Assembly (NCBI GenBank): GCA_039023545.1
Contig: JBCHKQ010000004.1
Location: forward strand, 62,001-126,000
Length of the DNA: 64,000 nt
Source of the DNA: Spirochaetia bacterium 38H-sp
GTDB lineage: Bacteria; Spirochaetota; Spirochaetia; Winmispirales; Winmispiraceae
Direction: 5' to 3'
Below the pieces are notes generated by a model. The model was not told the origin of the DNA. It was given only the letters and a program-made list of their open reading frames with translations, and ran no database searches. A program made the position numbers and the translations under genes. Below, piece after piece: positions 18,267 through 26,589 of this stretch. How positions within the stretch are numbered: the first letter of the stretch is position 1; every line of letters starts with the position of its first letter.

Positions 18267-20046
18267 GGACAGCTCTTATTCTTCTTACTCCGGCAGATGA
18301 AGACTGCTCTTTTTGTATCTTAAAGAGGCCAAGAACTCCTGTATGCTCTACATGTGGACCTCCGCAGACTTCCATAGAGAAATCTCCTATAGAATATACT
18401 TTGACTTTTTCATCGTATTTATCAGCAAAGAAAGCCATAGCTCCACGTTTTTTTGCCTCGTCCAATGTCATTACTTCCATTGTAACAGGAAGGTCTTCCT
18501 TTATTTTCTGGTTTACGATGTCTTCCACTTGTTTTATCTGCTCCGGTGTCATTTTATCCGGATGAGAAAAATCAAATCTAAGCCGCTCTGCAGTTATATT
18601 GCTTCCTTTTTGCTGTACATGCTCTCCAAGAACCATTCTAAGTGCTTTGTGTAATAGGTGTGTCGCTGTATGCAGCTTAGTTGTTTCTTCGCTGTGATCC
18701 GCAAGTCCGCCTTTAAAGGTCTTTTCTGAGCCTTGTTTGGAAAGCTGCTGATGTTTTTCGAAGGCTTTGTCAAAGCCTTCTTTGTCTACGCTAAGTCCGT
18801 GTTCGGATGCTAGTTCTTCTGTTATCTCTATGGGAAAGCCGTATGTATCGTAGAGTTTAAAGGCTATTCTGCCGGGGATTATTTTTTGTGTGCTTTTTAA
18901 TAGATTGGGGAGCAGTTTTTCAAACTCCTGTTCGCCTTTTTGCAGGGTTTTTAGAAACTTGTTTTCTTCTGCTGTAAGTTCTTCTAAAATAAATGATTTT
19001 TTTTCTTCCAGAAGTGGATAGTATTCTTTATACATTTCTATTACTACTTCTGCCGGTGTTGAGATAAAATTGCCTGTTACTCCAAGTTTTCTTGCGTGTC
19101 TTATAGCGCGTCTTATAAGTCTTCTTAGTATGTATCCTTGACCTACGTTGGACGGGCTTACTCCCCTCTCATCTCCCAGAATAAATGTGGCTGCTTTGAT
19201 GTGGTCTGATATTATTCTTATAGAGATGTCTTTTTCTTCTTCCTGCCCGTATGTTACTCCTGTTCTTTTCTCTATTGCATTGATTATAGGGGTGAAAAAC
19301 TCAGTCTCGTATACGGAGCGTTTTCCCTGCAGCATTGCGGTTGTTCTTTCAAGTCCCATACCGGTATCAACGCATTTCCTTGAAAGTGGCTCAAATGTGC
19401 CGTCTGCTTTCTTGTTGTACTGCATAAATACGTCGTTCCAAACTTCAAAATACTTTCCACAGTGACAGCCTGGCTTGCACTCAGGTCCGCAGGCTTCTTT
19501 TCCTGTGTCAAGGAACATCTCTGTATCTGGTCCGCATGGTCCTGTCTGTCCTGCAGGGCCCCACCAATTGTGTTCTCTTGACATAAAGTATATGCGTTCT
19601 TTGGGTATTCCCAAGCTTTCCCATATCGCAGCAGATTCTTCGTCACGTGGTACGTCGTCATCACCTGCAAATACGGTTACAGAAAGTCTTGCAGGGTCTA
19701 TTCCCAGCCATTTTGGCGATGTAAGAAACTCATAACTCATTTTGATGGCTTCCTCTTTAAAATAGTCGCCAAGTGACCAGTTACCGAGCATCTCAAAAAA
19801 TGTAAGATGGCTGGGGTCTCCTACAGAGTCTATGTCTCCTGTTCTTATGCATCTCTGGTAGTCCGCAAGTCTTGTGCCTGCAGGGTGGTCAGCTCCCAAG
19901 AGATAGGGGACCAAAGGATGCATTCCTGCTGTTGTAAAAAGTACTGTTGGATCGTTCTCCGGTATGAGGGAAAATCCTGATATTATCGCATGTCCTTTTT
20001 CCTTGAAAAAATCAAGGTATTTTTGTCTAAGTTCTTTTCCTGTCAT
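18241..20046 (-). CDS. alaS: Alanyl-tRNA synthetase lacking C-Ala domain
   Basis: 601 residues instead of about 870. The class II catalytic domain is complete (FTTAGMHPLVPYL, RCIRTGDIDSVG, DTGMGLER). The editing domain has HTATHLLH and CGGPHVEHTG, carrying the Zn ligands, and then the protein ends. The oligomerisation/C-Ala part is missing, as known for spirochetal AlaRS, so this is not a truncation artefact: the stop is followed at once by rlmN coding. No ribosome binding site precedes ATG 20046, and a consensus promoter ends 9 nt before it. Confidence 0.95.
   Translation of the reverse strand: MTGKELRQKYLDFFKEKGHAIISGFSLIPENDPTVLFTTAGMHPLVPYLLGADHPAGTRLADYQRCIRTGDIDSVGDPSHLTFFEMLGNWSLGDYFKEEAIKMSYEFLTSPKWLGIDPARLSVTVFAGDDDVPRDEESAAIWESLGIPKERIYFMSREHNWWGPAGQTGPCGPDTEMFLDTGKEACGPECKPGCHCGKYFEVWNDVFMQYNKKADGTFEPLSRKCVDTGMGLERTTAMLQGKRSVYETEFFTPIINAIEKRTGVTYGQEEEKDISIRIISDHIKAATFILGDERGVSPSNVGQGYILRRLIRRAIRHARKLGVTGNFISTPAEVVIEMYKEYYPLLEEKKSFILEELTAEENKFLKTLQKGEQEFEKLLPNLLKSTQKIIPGRIAFKLYDTYGFPIEITEELASEHGLSVDKEGFDKAFEKHQQLSKQGSEKTFKGGLADHSEETTKLHTATHLLHKALRMVLGEHVQQKGSNITAERLRFDFSHPDKMTPEQIKQVEDIVNQKIKEDLPVTMEVMTLDEAKKRGAMAFFADKYDEKVKVYSIGDFSMEVCGGPHVEHTGVLGLFKIQKEQSSSAGVRRIRAVLISENKDA
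18247..18270. other. Hairpin shared by convergent rlmN and alaS ends
   Basis: GTCCTTATT (18247-18255) pairs with AATAAGGAC (18262-18270) around a 6-nt loop. It lies within the last codons of both convergent genes and includes the rlmN stop. No T tract follows on either strand, so it is not a standard terminator. Confidence 0.6.
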
Positions 20047-20055
20047 AATAAGTGG

Positions 20056-20084
20056 ATAGTAAGGTGTAATCTGTCTTGTGTCAA
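20056..20084 (-). promoter_or_regulatory. alaS promoter, probably leaderless
   Basis: Minus strand TTGACA (20084-20079), 17-nt spacer, TACTAT (20061-20056). The -10 element is 9 nt from ATG 20046, so transcription should start 0-3 nt before the start codon. Confidence 0.65.
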
Positions 20085-20127
20085 GAAAGCGGAGGATAAG
20101 GATGGTGGTGTCTTTTTGTTCTGATTG

Positions 20128-20175
20128 TGCCGCAGGCAGCGCATGGCGAGCCCTGCGAGCCTATGCGCGTTCGGT
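20128..20175 (-). repeat. Intergenic two-hairpin repeat (copy D)
   Basis: On the minus strand, ACCGAACG begins at the base after the mscS stop. Arms CGCAT/ATGCG plus GGC/GCC follow, then mini-hairpin TGCC-TGC-GGCA (20138-20128). Confidence 0.75.
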
Positions 20176-21339
20176 TTATTTTTTGTTTATTGTTATGTTG
20201 TCAGGCAGGGTTTTTATGTGTACGTCAGTCTGAGGATACGGGATTTCTATGCTGTGTTTTTTAAATTGTTCCCAGACGTAAAAATTGAGCCAGCTTATTG
20301 CATAGTATTTGTCGTCTACGTTGTTTATCCAGACAAGAAGGGTCATTGTTATGCCGGATGAGTCAAATGATCTTAGCAAAACGTCAGCTTGTTTTCTCTT
20401 GTATCTGTAGGGGCATTGTGAGGCTGCATCAAGCAGGATGTTTTTTACGAGGTGTAGGTCCGAGTTGTAGGATACTTGATATGGGATTCTGAGAATGACT
20501 TGTCTGTCAAAGTGAGAGTAGTTGTATACGTCCTGGTCCACTATTCTTGAGTTGGGGAGTATTATGCTCTCGTTTAAGAGGGTGTTTACTACTGTTGTCA
20601 GCATGCGGATTTCTTTTACTGTGCCTTCCACGTCTCCTATGAGTATTCTGTCACCTTCTTTTATTGGTCTGGTTGATATTATGATGAGTCCTGCAAAAAA
20701 GTTGGCAACTAGTCCCTGCAGGCCAAATCCGATTCCTAGCCCGAGTACTCCCAAGAGGACAAAGAGGGAGGAGATGTTGATACCTATAAAGGACAGTCCT
20801 ATTATAGCTGATATGACTATAACAACATAACGGGTAAGGCTTGCTATTGTAAAACGCCTTGATGGGTCCATATTCTTGACTCTGTCAAGAACATATTTTT
20901 CCAGAAAGCTTCTTGTTATGTTACCGCTTGCAGTTGCAAGGTACATGACGGGAATTAGCATAAATATTGTTATAAGAGAAATGTTTGTCTGACCAGAGCT
21001 TAGTATGGGTTCGTTTAATATCTTATATATTTTTCCCAAGTATTCCGCTATTCTTGCACCAAAGAGATTAAAGGCAAGAAAGAATACTATTATAAAAGCA
21101 AAGAATCTCAATATGCGTCTTACCCAGAGTTTTACAGTTGTCCTGGTTTCTTCTTTTGCTCCAGCACGGGTTAATATCCGACCAAGCCAGTATATTATGA
21201 GTTTGTATATTATAATTGTAAGCAGAATGGGCAGAATAAAGCCTATAAGCAAGTCGCCGACAGAGAATGGGAATTGTATATCAGCTATGCTTGGCTTGTA
21301 TGATAGGATTTTCTTTGCAAGGTCTATAGGATTGTTCAT
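20176..21339 (-). CDS. MscS-family mechanosensitive channel
   Basis: 387 residues. Four or so hydrophobic segments lie in residues 25-205. The pore-lining TM3 and beta domain are recognisable: LGVLGLGIGFGLQGLVANFFAGLIII, then RPIKEGDRILIGDVEGTVKEI and the ILPNSRIVDQDVYNYS stretch. MscS channels release solutes during hypo-osmotic shock at the inner membrane. There is no Shine-Dalgarno site close to ATG; a TATAAC element 7 nt upstream leaves leaderless expression possible. The repeat copy D begins immediately after its stop. Confidence 0.85.
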   Translation of the reverse strand: MNNPIDLAKKILSYKPSIADIQFPFSVGDLLIGFILPILLTIIIYKLIIYWLGRILTRAGAKEETRTTVKLWVRRILRFFAFIIVFFLAFNLFGARIAEYLGKIYKILNEPILSSGQTNISLITIFMLIPVMYLATASGNITRSFLEKYVLDRVKNMDPSRRFTIASLTRYVVIVISAIIGLSFIGINISSLFVLLGVLGLGIGFGLQGLVANFFAGLIIISTRPIKEGDRILIGDVEGTVKEIRMLTTVVNTLLNESIILPNSRIVDQDVYNYSHFDRQVILRIPYQVSYNSDLHLVKNILLDAASQCPYRYKRKQADVLLRSFDSSGITMTLLVWINNVDDKYYAISWLNFYVWEQFKKHSIEIPYPQTDVHIKTLPDNITINKK

Positions 21340-21507
21340 ATATTATGTTATATCCTGTTCTACAAAAAATCAGCTGGCTAGATGCCGGCACTCCACAGCC
21401 TTATACTTATTATTGTCTTATACTTACTTATATACTTATACAGGCTACTGCTCTTATCGTCAAACTGCAGGTTTTAGCATATATATTTGTGACTCTCTTC
21501 TGCTTTT

Positions 21508-21542
21508 ATATATGCGGCAGTCTTTAATCCTGCCGCATATAT
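21508..21542. other. 13-bp perfect palindrome downstream of pyrF-pyrE
   Basis: ATATATGCGGCAG (21508-21520) and CTGCCGCATATAT (21530-21542) flank a 9-nt loop between mscS and the pyrF-pyrE stop. Neither strand has a T tract after it, so it may be an RNA-processing, pausing or protein-binding site. The same gap (21340-21585) holds three TATACTTA copies at 21402-21438. Confidence 0.5.
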
Positions 21543-21585
21543 GTACTTAGTCTTGCAGTCTATTGTTGTGCTCTTTTCTTTATTG

Positions 21586-22998
21586 TTATGCTCTTCCCTC
21601 TGCAAAATCAAGCATTTTTTGCATATCTTTTTCTTCTATCAGTCCCATGTCCCTGCACATAGGCAAAAACTCGCGTATATGGGCAAAAGCATTGAGTTTT
21701 ATACCTGCGTTTTCCATCTCTTTTCTACCTTCTGCACCTCTCTCTAGCAGAACCACAAGGTCAGACACAAGAAGACCCGCTTCTCTTAGTATCTCAGCAG
21801 CCTCTATCTTGGCTCCACCTGTTGTTATAAGGTCATCAACAAGCAAAACCTTCTGACCTGCCTCATACTCCCCCTCTATCTTGCTCTTGGTCCCATGGTC
21901 CTTTACACTCAGGCGTGGGTAGATAAGAGGCTTTCTTAGAGCATAAGCAAGAGCCGCACCAAAAGGAAGACCAGCAGTAGGAATACCAGCAATACAGTCA
22001 AAATCCAAACCTTCAGCAAGAGCTGCATACGCCAGAACAACATTCTCAAAAAGAGATGGAAAAGACGGTACCCTTCTGAGATCTACATAAAAAGGAGAAC
22101 GCTTGCCGGATTTTAGAACAAAATCGCCAACCTTAAAGCAATTGGCATCTATAAGCCCACGCAACACCTTCTGTTTTAGATAATCCTGTCCGGAGGTTTT
22201 ATCTGCCTTCGCTATATCCCGTCGTGCACGCCTTATATCCTCAGTGATATCGGCTGCAGCTTTTGCAGGGTCTTCTGCATTATATATAGCTCTTGCAACC
22301 ACAACTAAGACACCCTTGCCGTCAGCCCTTGCACCAGATAAAACAGCATCGTAGGCACTACCACCCTGCGCTCCCACACCCGGAGCAAGAAACCAGACAT
22401 CTGGATACTTCTGTCTAAGAGAAACAAGAACATCCGGCATATTGCCCCCTACAACAAGACCAACATTGCTCCCCCACTCGGCTGCAAGCTCGGCAACCCT
22501 TTCAAAAACAGGCTGCCCTCCTATTAGAAACTTCTCCTCAAGCTCGCAGGCACTTGGGTTGCTTGTCCTGCACAGAACAAAAACACCCTTACCCTCATGC
22601 GACAAAAACGGACTTACCGCATCCTTACCCATATAAGGATTGAGAGTAACAGCATCCGCATTCAGCCACCTGTAGCATGCAGCAGCATAAGCTTCTGAAG
22701 TGGAGCCAATATCCCCTCGCTTAACATCAAGCACACACAATGCCCCACTATCCTGTATAAGCTTTACCGTATCCTCAAGCGCACGCATCCCCTCAGGACC
22801 ATATGCCTCGTAAAAAGCACTATTAGGCTTATAGGCAATCGAATAATCAACAGTAGCCTCTATAACCCGTTTGTTTTTATTGATAATAGCAGAATAGACA
22901 TCAGACTCTTCCTCGCAAGAAAGTCTGGGGTCAAGCCCGACACACAATAAACTATCTTTTTTATCAGAAAGCTCGGAAAGCCTATCAAAAAAACTCAA
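21586..22998 (-). CDS. pyrFE: OMP decarboxylase-orotate phosphoribosyltransferase fusion
   Basis: 470 residues. Residues 1-265 are a type 2 OMP decarboxylase (LCVGLDPRLS, catalytic LDVKRGDIGSTS, VGGNMP, APGVGAQGG). Residues 275-470 are an orotate phosphoribosyltransferase (GDFVLKSGKRSPFYVDLR, PRPP-binding VLLVDDLITTGGAKIEAAE). The fusion makes the last two steps to UMP in one chain. The order ODC-OPRT is the reverse of animal UMP synthase; the same order is known from kinetoplastids and cyanobacteria. TTG start with GGAGG 8 nt upstream. A TTGTAT/TAATAT promoter is likely in 23000-23070. Confidence 0.92.
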   Translation of the reverse strand: MSFFDRLSELSDKKDSLLCVGLDPRLSCEEESDVYSAIINKNKRVIEATVDYSIAYKPNSAFYEAYGPEGMRALEDTVKLIQDSGALCVLDVKRGDIGSTSEAYAAACYRWLNADAVTLNPYMGKDAVSPFLSHEGKGVFVLCRTSNPSACELEEKFLIGGQPVFERVAELAAEWGSNVGLVVGGNMPDVLVSLRQKYPDVWFLAPGVGAQGGSAYDAVLSGARADGKGVLVVVARAIYNAEDPAKAAADITEDIRRARRDIAKADKTSGQDYLKQKVLRGLIDANCFKVGDFVLKSGKRSPFYVDLRRVPSFPSLFENVVLAYAALAEGLDFDCIAGIPTAGLPFGAALAYALRKPLIYPRLSVKDHGTKSKIEGEYEAGQKVLLVDDLITTGGAKIEAAEILREAGLLVSDLVVLLERGAEGRKEMENAGIKLNAFAHIREFLPMCRDMGLIEEKDMQKMLDFAEGRA

Positions 22999-23079
22999 AA
23001 CCAGTACCTCCGCCTATAAAAAAAAAGTATATTACAATATGATTAGCACTATACAAAAAAGGAGCATACTTTACAATCG

Positions 23080-24009
23080 ATGAAAAACATAACAAAAACC
23101 ATTCTTAGCCTGGCAGCAATACTTACACTCTGGGCATGTCAAGGAGGAGTGAAAATGAAAGAAACAACAAAACCACCAACACCCGAATATACAGAAATAA
23201 ACGGACAAAAAACAGCATACTTTCGCTATAACACAAAAGCAAAAGGCATGCCAATACTATACATCCACGGCTACAACGGCACAGGCCTTGGTATAAGCTA
23301 CATTGCACCATACCTAAAAGAACACCCAATATATGCACCAGACTGGCCAGGAGCAGGACTCTCTGATAAACCCCAAGACCCGGGTTACTACTATCCCAGC
23401 AAATACACAGACTTTTTTATAAAATTCATGCAAAAAATGGGCATAGAAAAAGCCATAATAATAGGCCACTCACTAGGCGGCAGACTAGCAAGCCATCTGG
23501 CATACCGGGCACCGGACAAAACCCCACTTCTAATACTCATAGACCCATATGGATTTGCAGTACAGGACGATAACTTTGCATTCCAGCTCTCAAAATTTGG
23601 TCCACTAGTAGACCTTGCATTTTCATTCAACAACTACGACATAGCAAAAAACTCCATAGAAAACTCCGCATTTACATCAAAAGAAGCAGTTCCACCAGAC
23701 TATCGCGACTACATACTCTCCGCCCTCTTCCAACACAACGCCAACGACTCACTAAAACTCGTAACCAAGTACCTCATACACAGAGACTATCTGGACAACA
23801 TACTCCCCGGCATAAAACAACCCGTACTCCTCCTCTGGGGACGTGAAGACAAAGTCATGAAAATCATACACGCACACGAGTTTACATCCCGACTTGGAAT
23901 AGTATATTTCTATAGCATAGAAGGACAAAACCATATGCCACATATAGAACAACCACAAAAAATAGCAGAATACATAAAAAACTTCTTAAAAATAAAAAAA
24001 CACAACTAA
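23080..24009 (+). CDS. Alpha/beta-hydrolase lipoprotein
   Basis: 309 residues. A type II signal ends in LTLWAC, with Cys20 as the lipidation site in a permissive spirochetal lipobox. The alpha/beta-hydrolase core follows: oxyanion HGYNGTG, nucleophile elbow GHSLGGR near residue 130, acid in WGREDKV, and His in NHMPHIEQP. It is probably anchored in a membrane facing the periplasm. Substrate is unknown; peptidase- or esterase-like members share this pattern. Repeat copy E begins 2 bp after the stop. Confidence 0.8.
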   Translation: MKNITKTILSLAAILTLWACQGGVKMKETTKPPTPEYTEINGQKTAYFRYNTKAKGMPILYIHGYNGTGLGISYIAPYLKEHPIYAPDWPGAGLSDKPQDPGYYYPSKYTDFFIKFMQKMGIEKAIIIGHSLGGRLASHLAYRAPDKTPLLILIDPYGFAVQDDNFAFQLSKFGPLVDLAFSFNNYDIAKNSIENSAFTSKEAVPPDYRDYILSALFQHNANDSLKLVTKYLIHRDYLDNILPGIKQPVLLLWGREDKVMKIIHAHEFTSRLGIVYFYSIEGQNHMPHIEQPQKIAEYIKNFLKIKKHN

Positions 24010-24010
24010 A

Positions 24011-24078
24011 ACCGAACGTCAGGAGCGCGCACATACAAGCAAAACAAAAAAAAGACGCGATCCCTCCTGCCTACGGCA
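24011..24078 (+). repeat. Intergenic two-hairpin repeat (copy E)
   Basis: ACCGAACG (24011-24018), arms GGAGCGCG / CGCGATCC with one mismatch, mini-hairpin TGCC-TAC-GGCA (24068-24078). The rest of the gap to 24303 is A+T-rich with a TTGTTA-17-TACAAA candidate promoter and no gene. Confidence 0.75.
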
Positions 24079-24303
24079 AAGAATACAATAATCACAAACA
24101 GAACACAGAAACAAATCCAAATAGACAAAAAAAGTCGCTTGACAATATTATATAAGAAGATGAAAATGAATATAAAAAAATACCAGTACATCCAGAATAG
24201 TGATATTTAAACTGTTGTATTATAAGGGTTATAAGCACATACCAACAAATTTGATATTGTTATTTTGGCAGTAAGAGTGTACAAAGGAGTCGTTTAAAAA
24301 AAA

Positions 24304-25374
24304 ATGAATGAAGAAATGTTTAATTTGATAGAAGATCTTAAAAAAGACAGAAGACTTTTTTCTTTTGATGAGGCAGCTACTAAACAAGTTGTAGTTTTAA
24401 AAATTCTAAAAGCCTTAGGTTGGAATCCATTTAACATCGATGAGATTTACCCAGAATATTCCGTTGGCAGTAAAAGAGTGGATTATGCACTTAGATATAA
24501 TATGAGAGATAAGGTATTTATAGAAGTAAAAAAAATTAGAGAAGATTTGGAGAAACACCAAGAACAACTTTTAAATTATTCTTTTAAAAAAGGAGTAAAA
24601 CTTTCAATATTAACAAATGGTATTAGCTGGTGGTTTTATTTACCTCTTAGAGAAGGCAGTTGGGAACAAAGAAAGTTTTATACAATAGAAATATACGATC
24701 AAAAGACCGAAGACATTGTAAATAAGTTTGAAGAGTTTTTATCAAAAGAGAATGTTATCTCTGATAGAGCAGTAGAAAATGCCGAGAATCTGTATAAAAG
24801 TAGACAAAAAGAATATTTGACAAGAGAAACACTTCCAAAGGCGTGGAACAAGATAATAACAGAACCCAATGAGCTTTTAGTTGAGCTATTGGCTGATACT
24901 ACAGAAAAATTATGTGGCTATAAACCTGATAATGAAACAGCAGAAGAGTTTTTGATAAAAATTACTCAAGGTACCACCACAAATACCAAAAAGAAAATAC
25001 AAACCACAACACAACCTGAATATAACAAGATATCAGACATTTCCTCCGATAGTTATAGTGGGAAAAGAATTGTATCATTTACTTTTAAAGGAACCAGATA
25101 CCCTGTGCAATCATGGAAAGAGTTGTTGATAAAAATAGTCAATCTTATGCTTTCTGCTCATAAAGAGCAATTTAACATAGTTCTTAATTTAGCAGGACAA
25201 AAGCGACCATATTTTACAAGAAATCCTAATGAATTAAGAAACCCAGAGAAGATAGATAACACAGATATTTATATAGAAACAAACCTTAGCGCTAACAGTA
25301 TTGTTAAGCTTTCAAAAAGAATTATAGCAAGCTTTGAATATAATGAAGAAGACTTTTTTATAGAAGCCCAATAA
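24304..25374 (+). CDS. Orphan HsdR-N-type PD-(D/E)XK nuclease
   Basis: 356 residues. Residues 15-135 match the N-terminal nuclease domain of type I restriction R subunits: a helix with ATKQVVVLKILKALGW, then EIYPEYSVGSKRVDYALR and KVFIEVKKI, which give the E-D-EVK catalytic set. No helicase motor follows. Residues 255-356 form a separate alpha/beta domain (FTFKGTRYPVQSWKEL, ETNLSANSIVKLSKRII) that I have seen behind such nuclease domains but cannot name. A role in nucleic-acid cleavage or defence is inferred. No methylase or specificity subunit is next to it. The base composition is more A+T-rich than its neighbours, so acquisition by transfer is plausible. Confidence 0.65.
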   Translation: MNEEMFNLIEDLKKDRRLFSFDEAATKQVVVLKILKALGWNPFNIDEIYPEYSVGSKRVDYALRYNMRDKVFIEVKKIREDLEKHQEQLLNYSFKKGVKLSILTNGISWWFYLPLREGSWEQRKFYTIEIYDQKTEDIVNKFEEFLSKENVISDRAVENAENLYKSRQKEYLTRETLPKAWNKIITEPNELLVELLADTTEKLCGYKPDNETAEEFLIKITQGTTTNTKKKIQTTTQPEYNKISDISSDSYSGKRIVSFTFKGTRYPVQSWKELLIKIVNLMLSAHKEQFNIVLNLAGQKRPYFTRNPNELRNPEKIDNTDIYIETNLSANSIVKLSKRIIASFEYNEEDFFIEAQ

Positions 25375-25483
25375 ATAAAATGTGGCGCCCTATAATTGCT
25401 AACACACGGGTATCCGATTAGACCTCAACACTCGATAAAAACCATCCATGTCCTGACTTCGCATAGCACAAGCAAGCAAAACG

Positions 25484-26140
25484 CTATAAAGAAGAGCTCT
25501 CCTCAAGTCTTATCATGGGAGAAAAAGTAAATATATATGCATAGGCTTTTTTTGTAAAATTCTCTCCTGTCATTTTTGCAAGGACTTTCTTTATGTCTAT
25601 TGGGCTTTTATCTTTTTTTATAAAGTATTCCTCAAGATTTTTATCCGATATGGTAAATCTATCGTTGTTTCTTTTTATAACGGCAATAAATTTATAATCC
25701 AGATCAGTATATGCTATGCTTGCATCTCCATGGCTGTTGTTGCAGATAAGAATTCCACCTTTTCTAAGATATTTTTTACAGGATTGAGAAATAAAGCCTG
25801 CATAAAAAGAAAAAAGAATATCAAAGGTGTTTTCTTCCAGTGGGAGTTTATCTGAAAAATCTCCCATAATGGCAGTGATAACAGGATTATCATCGTATCT
25901 TTTGTTTGCTTCTATGTATTTTATAACTTTTTTATCATCAAAAAATGCGGCAATTCTTTTGTCAGTGTCAATGTAGGTCATGTCCCTGATAAAAAAGGAT
26001 GGGGTTATATGTACAAAGCTACCAGGATATAAGCCTCTATCCGGTTTATAAATGTCCTGTATTTTTTCAAATAGTATTTCCCGTTGGTCGTTTTTATCTA
26101 TATAATATTTCTTATACAATTTTGGTATTTCTATCTGCAC
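25484..26140 (-). CDS. SAM-dependent methyltransferase-like protein
   Basis: About 218 residues from GTG 26140; a TTG at 26158 is the other option. The central part resembles a degenerate class I methyltransferase: HITPSFFIRDMTYIDTDKR (post-strand acidic residue), ITAIMGDFSDKLPLEENTFDILFSFYAGF (motif IV-like), KKYLRKGGILICNN (post-II). The glycine-rich motif I is not obvious, so catalysis is uncertain. It converges with the nuclease gene. The 109-bp gap between them holds an unexplained, less A+T-rich stretch. Confidence 0.55.
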   Translation of the reverse strand: MQIEIPKLYKKYYIDKNDQREILFEKIQDIYKPDRGLYPGSFVHITPSFFIRDMTYIDTDKRIAAFFDDKKVIKYIEANKRYDDNPVITAIMGDFSDKLPLEENTFDILFSFYAGFISQSCKKYLRKGGILICNNSHGDASIAYTDLDYKFIAVIKRNNDRFTISDKNLEEYFIKKDKSPIDIKKVLAKMTGENFTKKAYAYIFTFSPMIRLEESSSL

Positions 26141-26229
26141 TTGCTTTTTTTTCCTCAAAATATTGTGCGCTGTATTTTTATTGTAATAGATATGAGACTG
26201 TTTTTAAAGGATGTTTCTTGTCTTTCTTT

Positions 26230-26274
26230 TGCCGGTGGCAGCACAGCCAGCGTTGGCTGGCTGTGCGTTCGGTA
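26230..26274 (-). repeat. Intergenic repeat (copy F), short-loop type
   Basis: Minus strand TACCGAACG, perfect 10-bp stem CACAGCCAGC / GCTGGCTGTG with loop CAAC, then TGCC-ACC-GGCA (26240-26230). It lies 10 bp after the stop of the gene at 26285. Confidence 0.8.
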
Positions 26275-26284
26275 TAAATATTAT

Positions 26285-26572
26285 TTATATGCTCATCTTT
26301 TTTATCATGGATGAGACTGCTATTTCTTTTGCGTCTCTAAAGTAGTGGTAGAGGATTTTGTAGCCGTCTTTTTGTTTTTTTTGCAGGATTTGTCTTAGGG
26401 TTCTGTCACGTTCTTTTCTGGTTTTAAATGTGTAGTATTTTTCTCTTGCTTTGCCGTTGTTTTGCCACCAAGATGCTGTAAAAGAATACATTGTAAAGAG
26501 GTGTCCCTGTCTGTCATGTATCTGGTAGTAGTAGCTTGTCTGGTTTATTTTTTTAAAAAAGACTATTTGCAT
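26285..26572 (-). CDS. Small basic unknown protein
   Basis: 95 residues from ATG 26572, chosen because AGGAG lies about 7 nt upstream. It is rich in Lys, Arg and aromatic residues (MQIVFFKKINQTSYYYQIHD; WWQNNGKAREKYYTFKTRKE). The pattern of a strand-rich half followed by a long basic helix recalls WGR-like or nucleic-acid-binding small domains, but I do not recognise a family. It is the last gene of the minus-strand group that begins with the M32 peptidase. Confidence 0.5.
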   Translation of the reverse strand: MQIVFFKKINQTSYYYQIHDRQGHLFTMYSFTASWWQNNGKAREKYYTFKTRKERDRTLRQILQKKQKDGYKILYHYFRDAKEIAVSSMIKKMSI

Positions 26573-26589
26573 CGGGCGCTCCTGTTTTT

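Noticed and set aside
25375..25483. Possible integron attC-like site in the gap between the nuclease and methyltransferase-like genes
   Set aside because: The stretch is compositionally odd, but no RYYYAAC / GTTRRRY core pair is present and no paired arms can be drawn.
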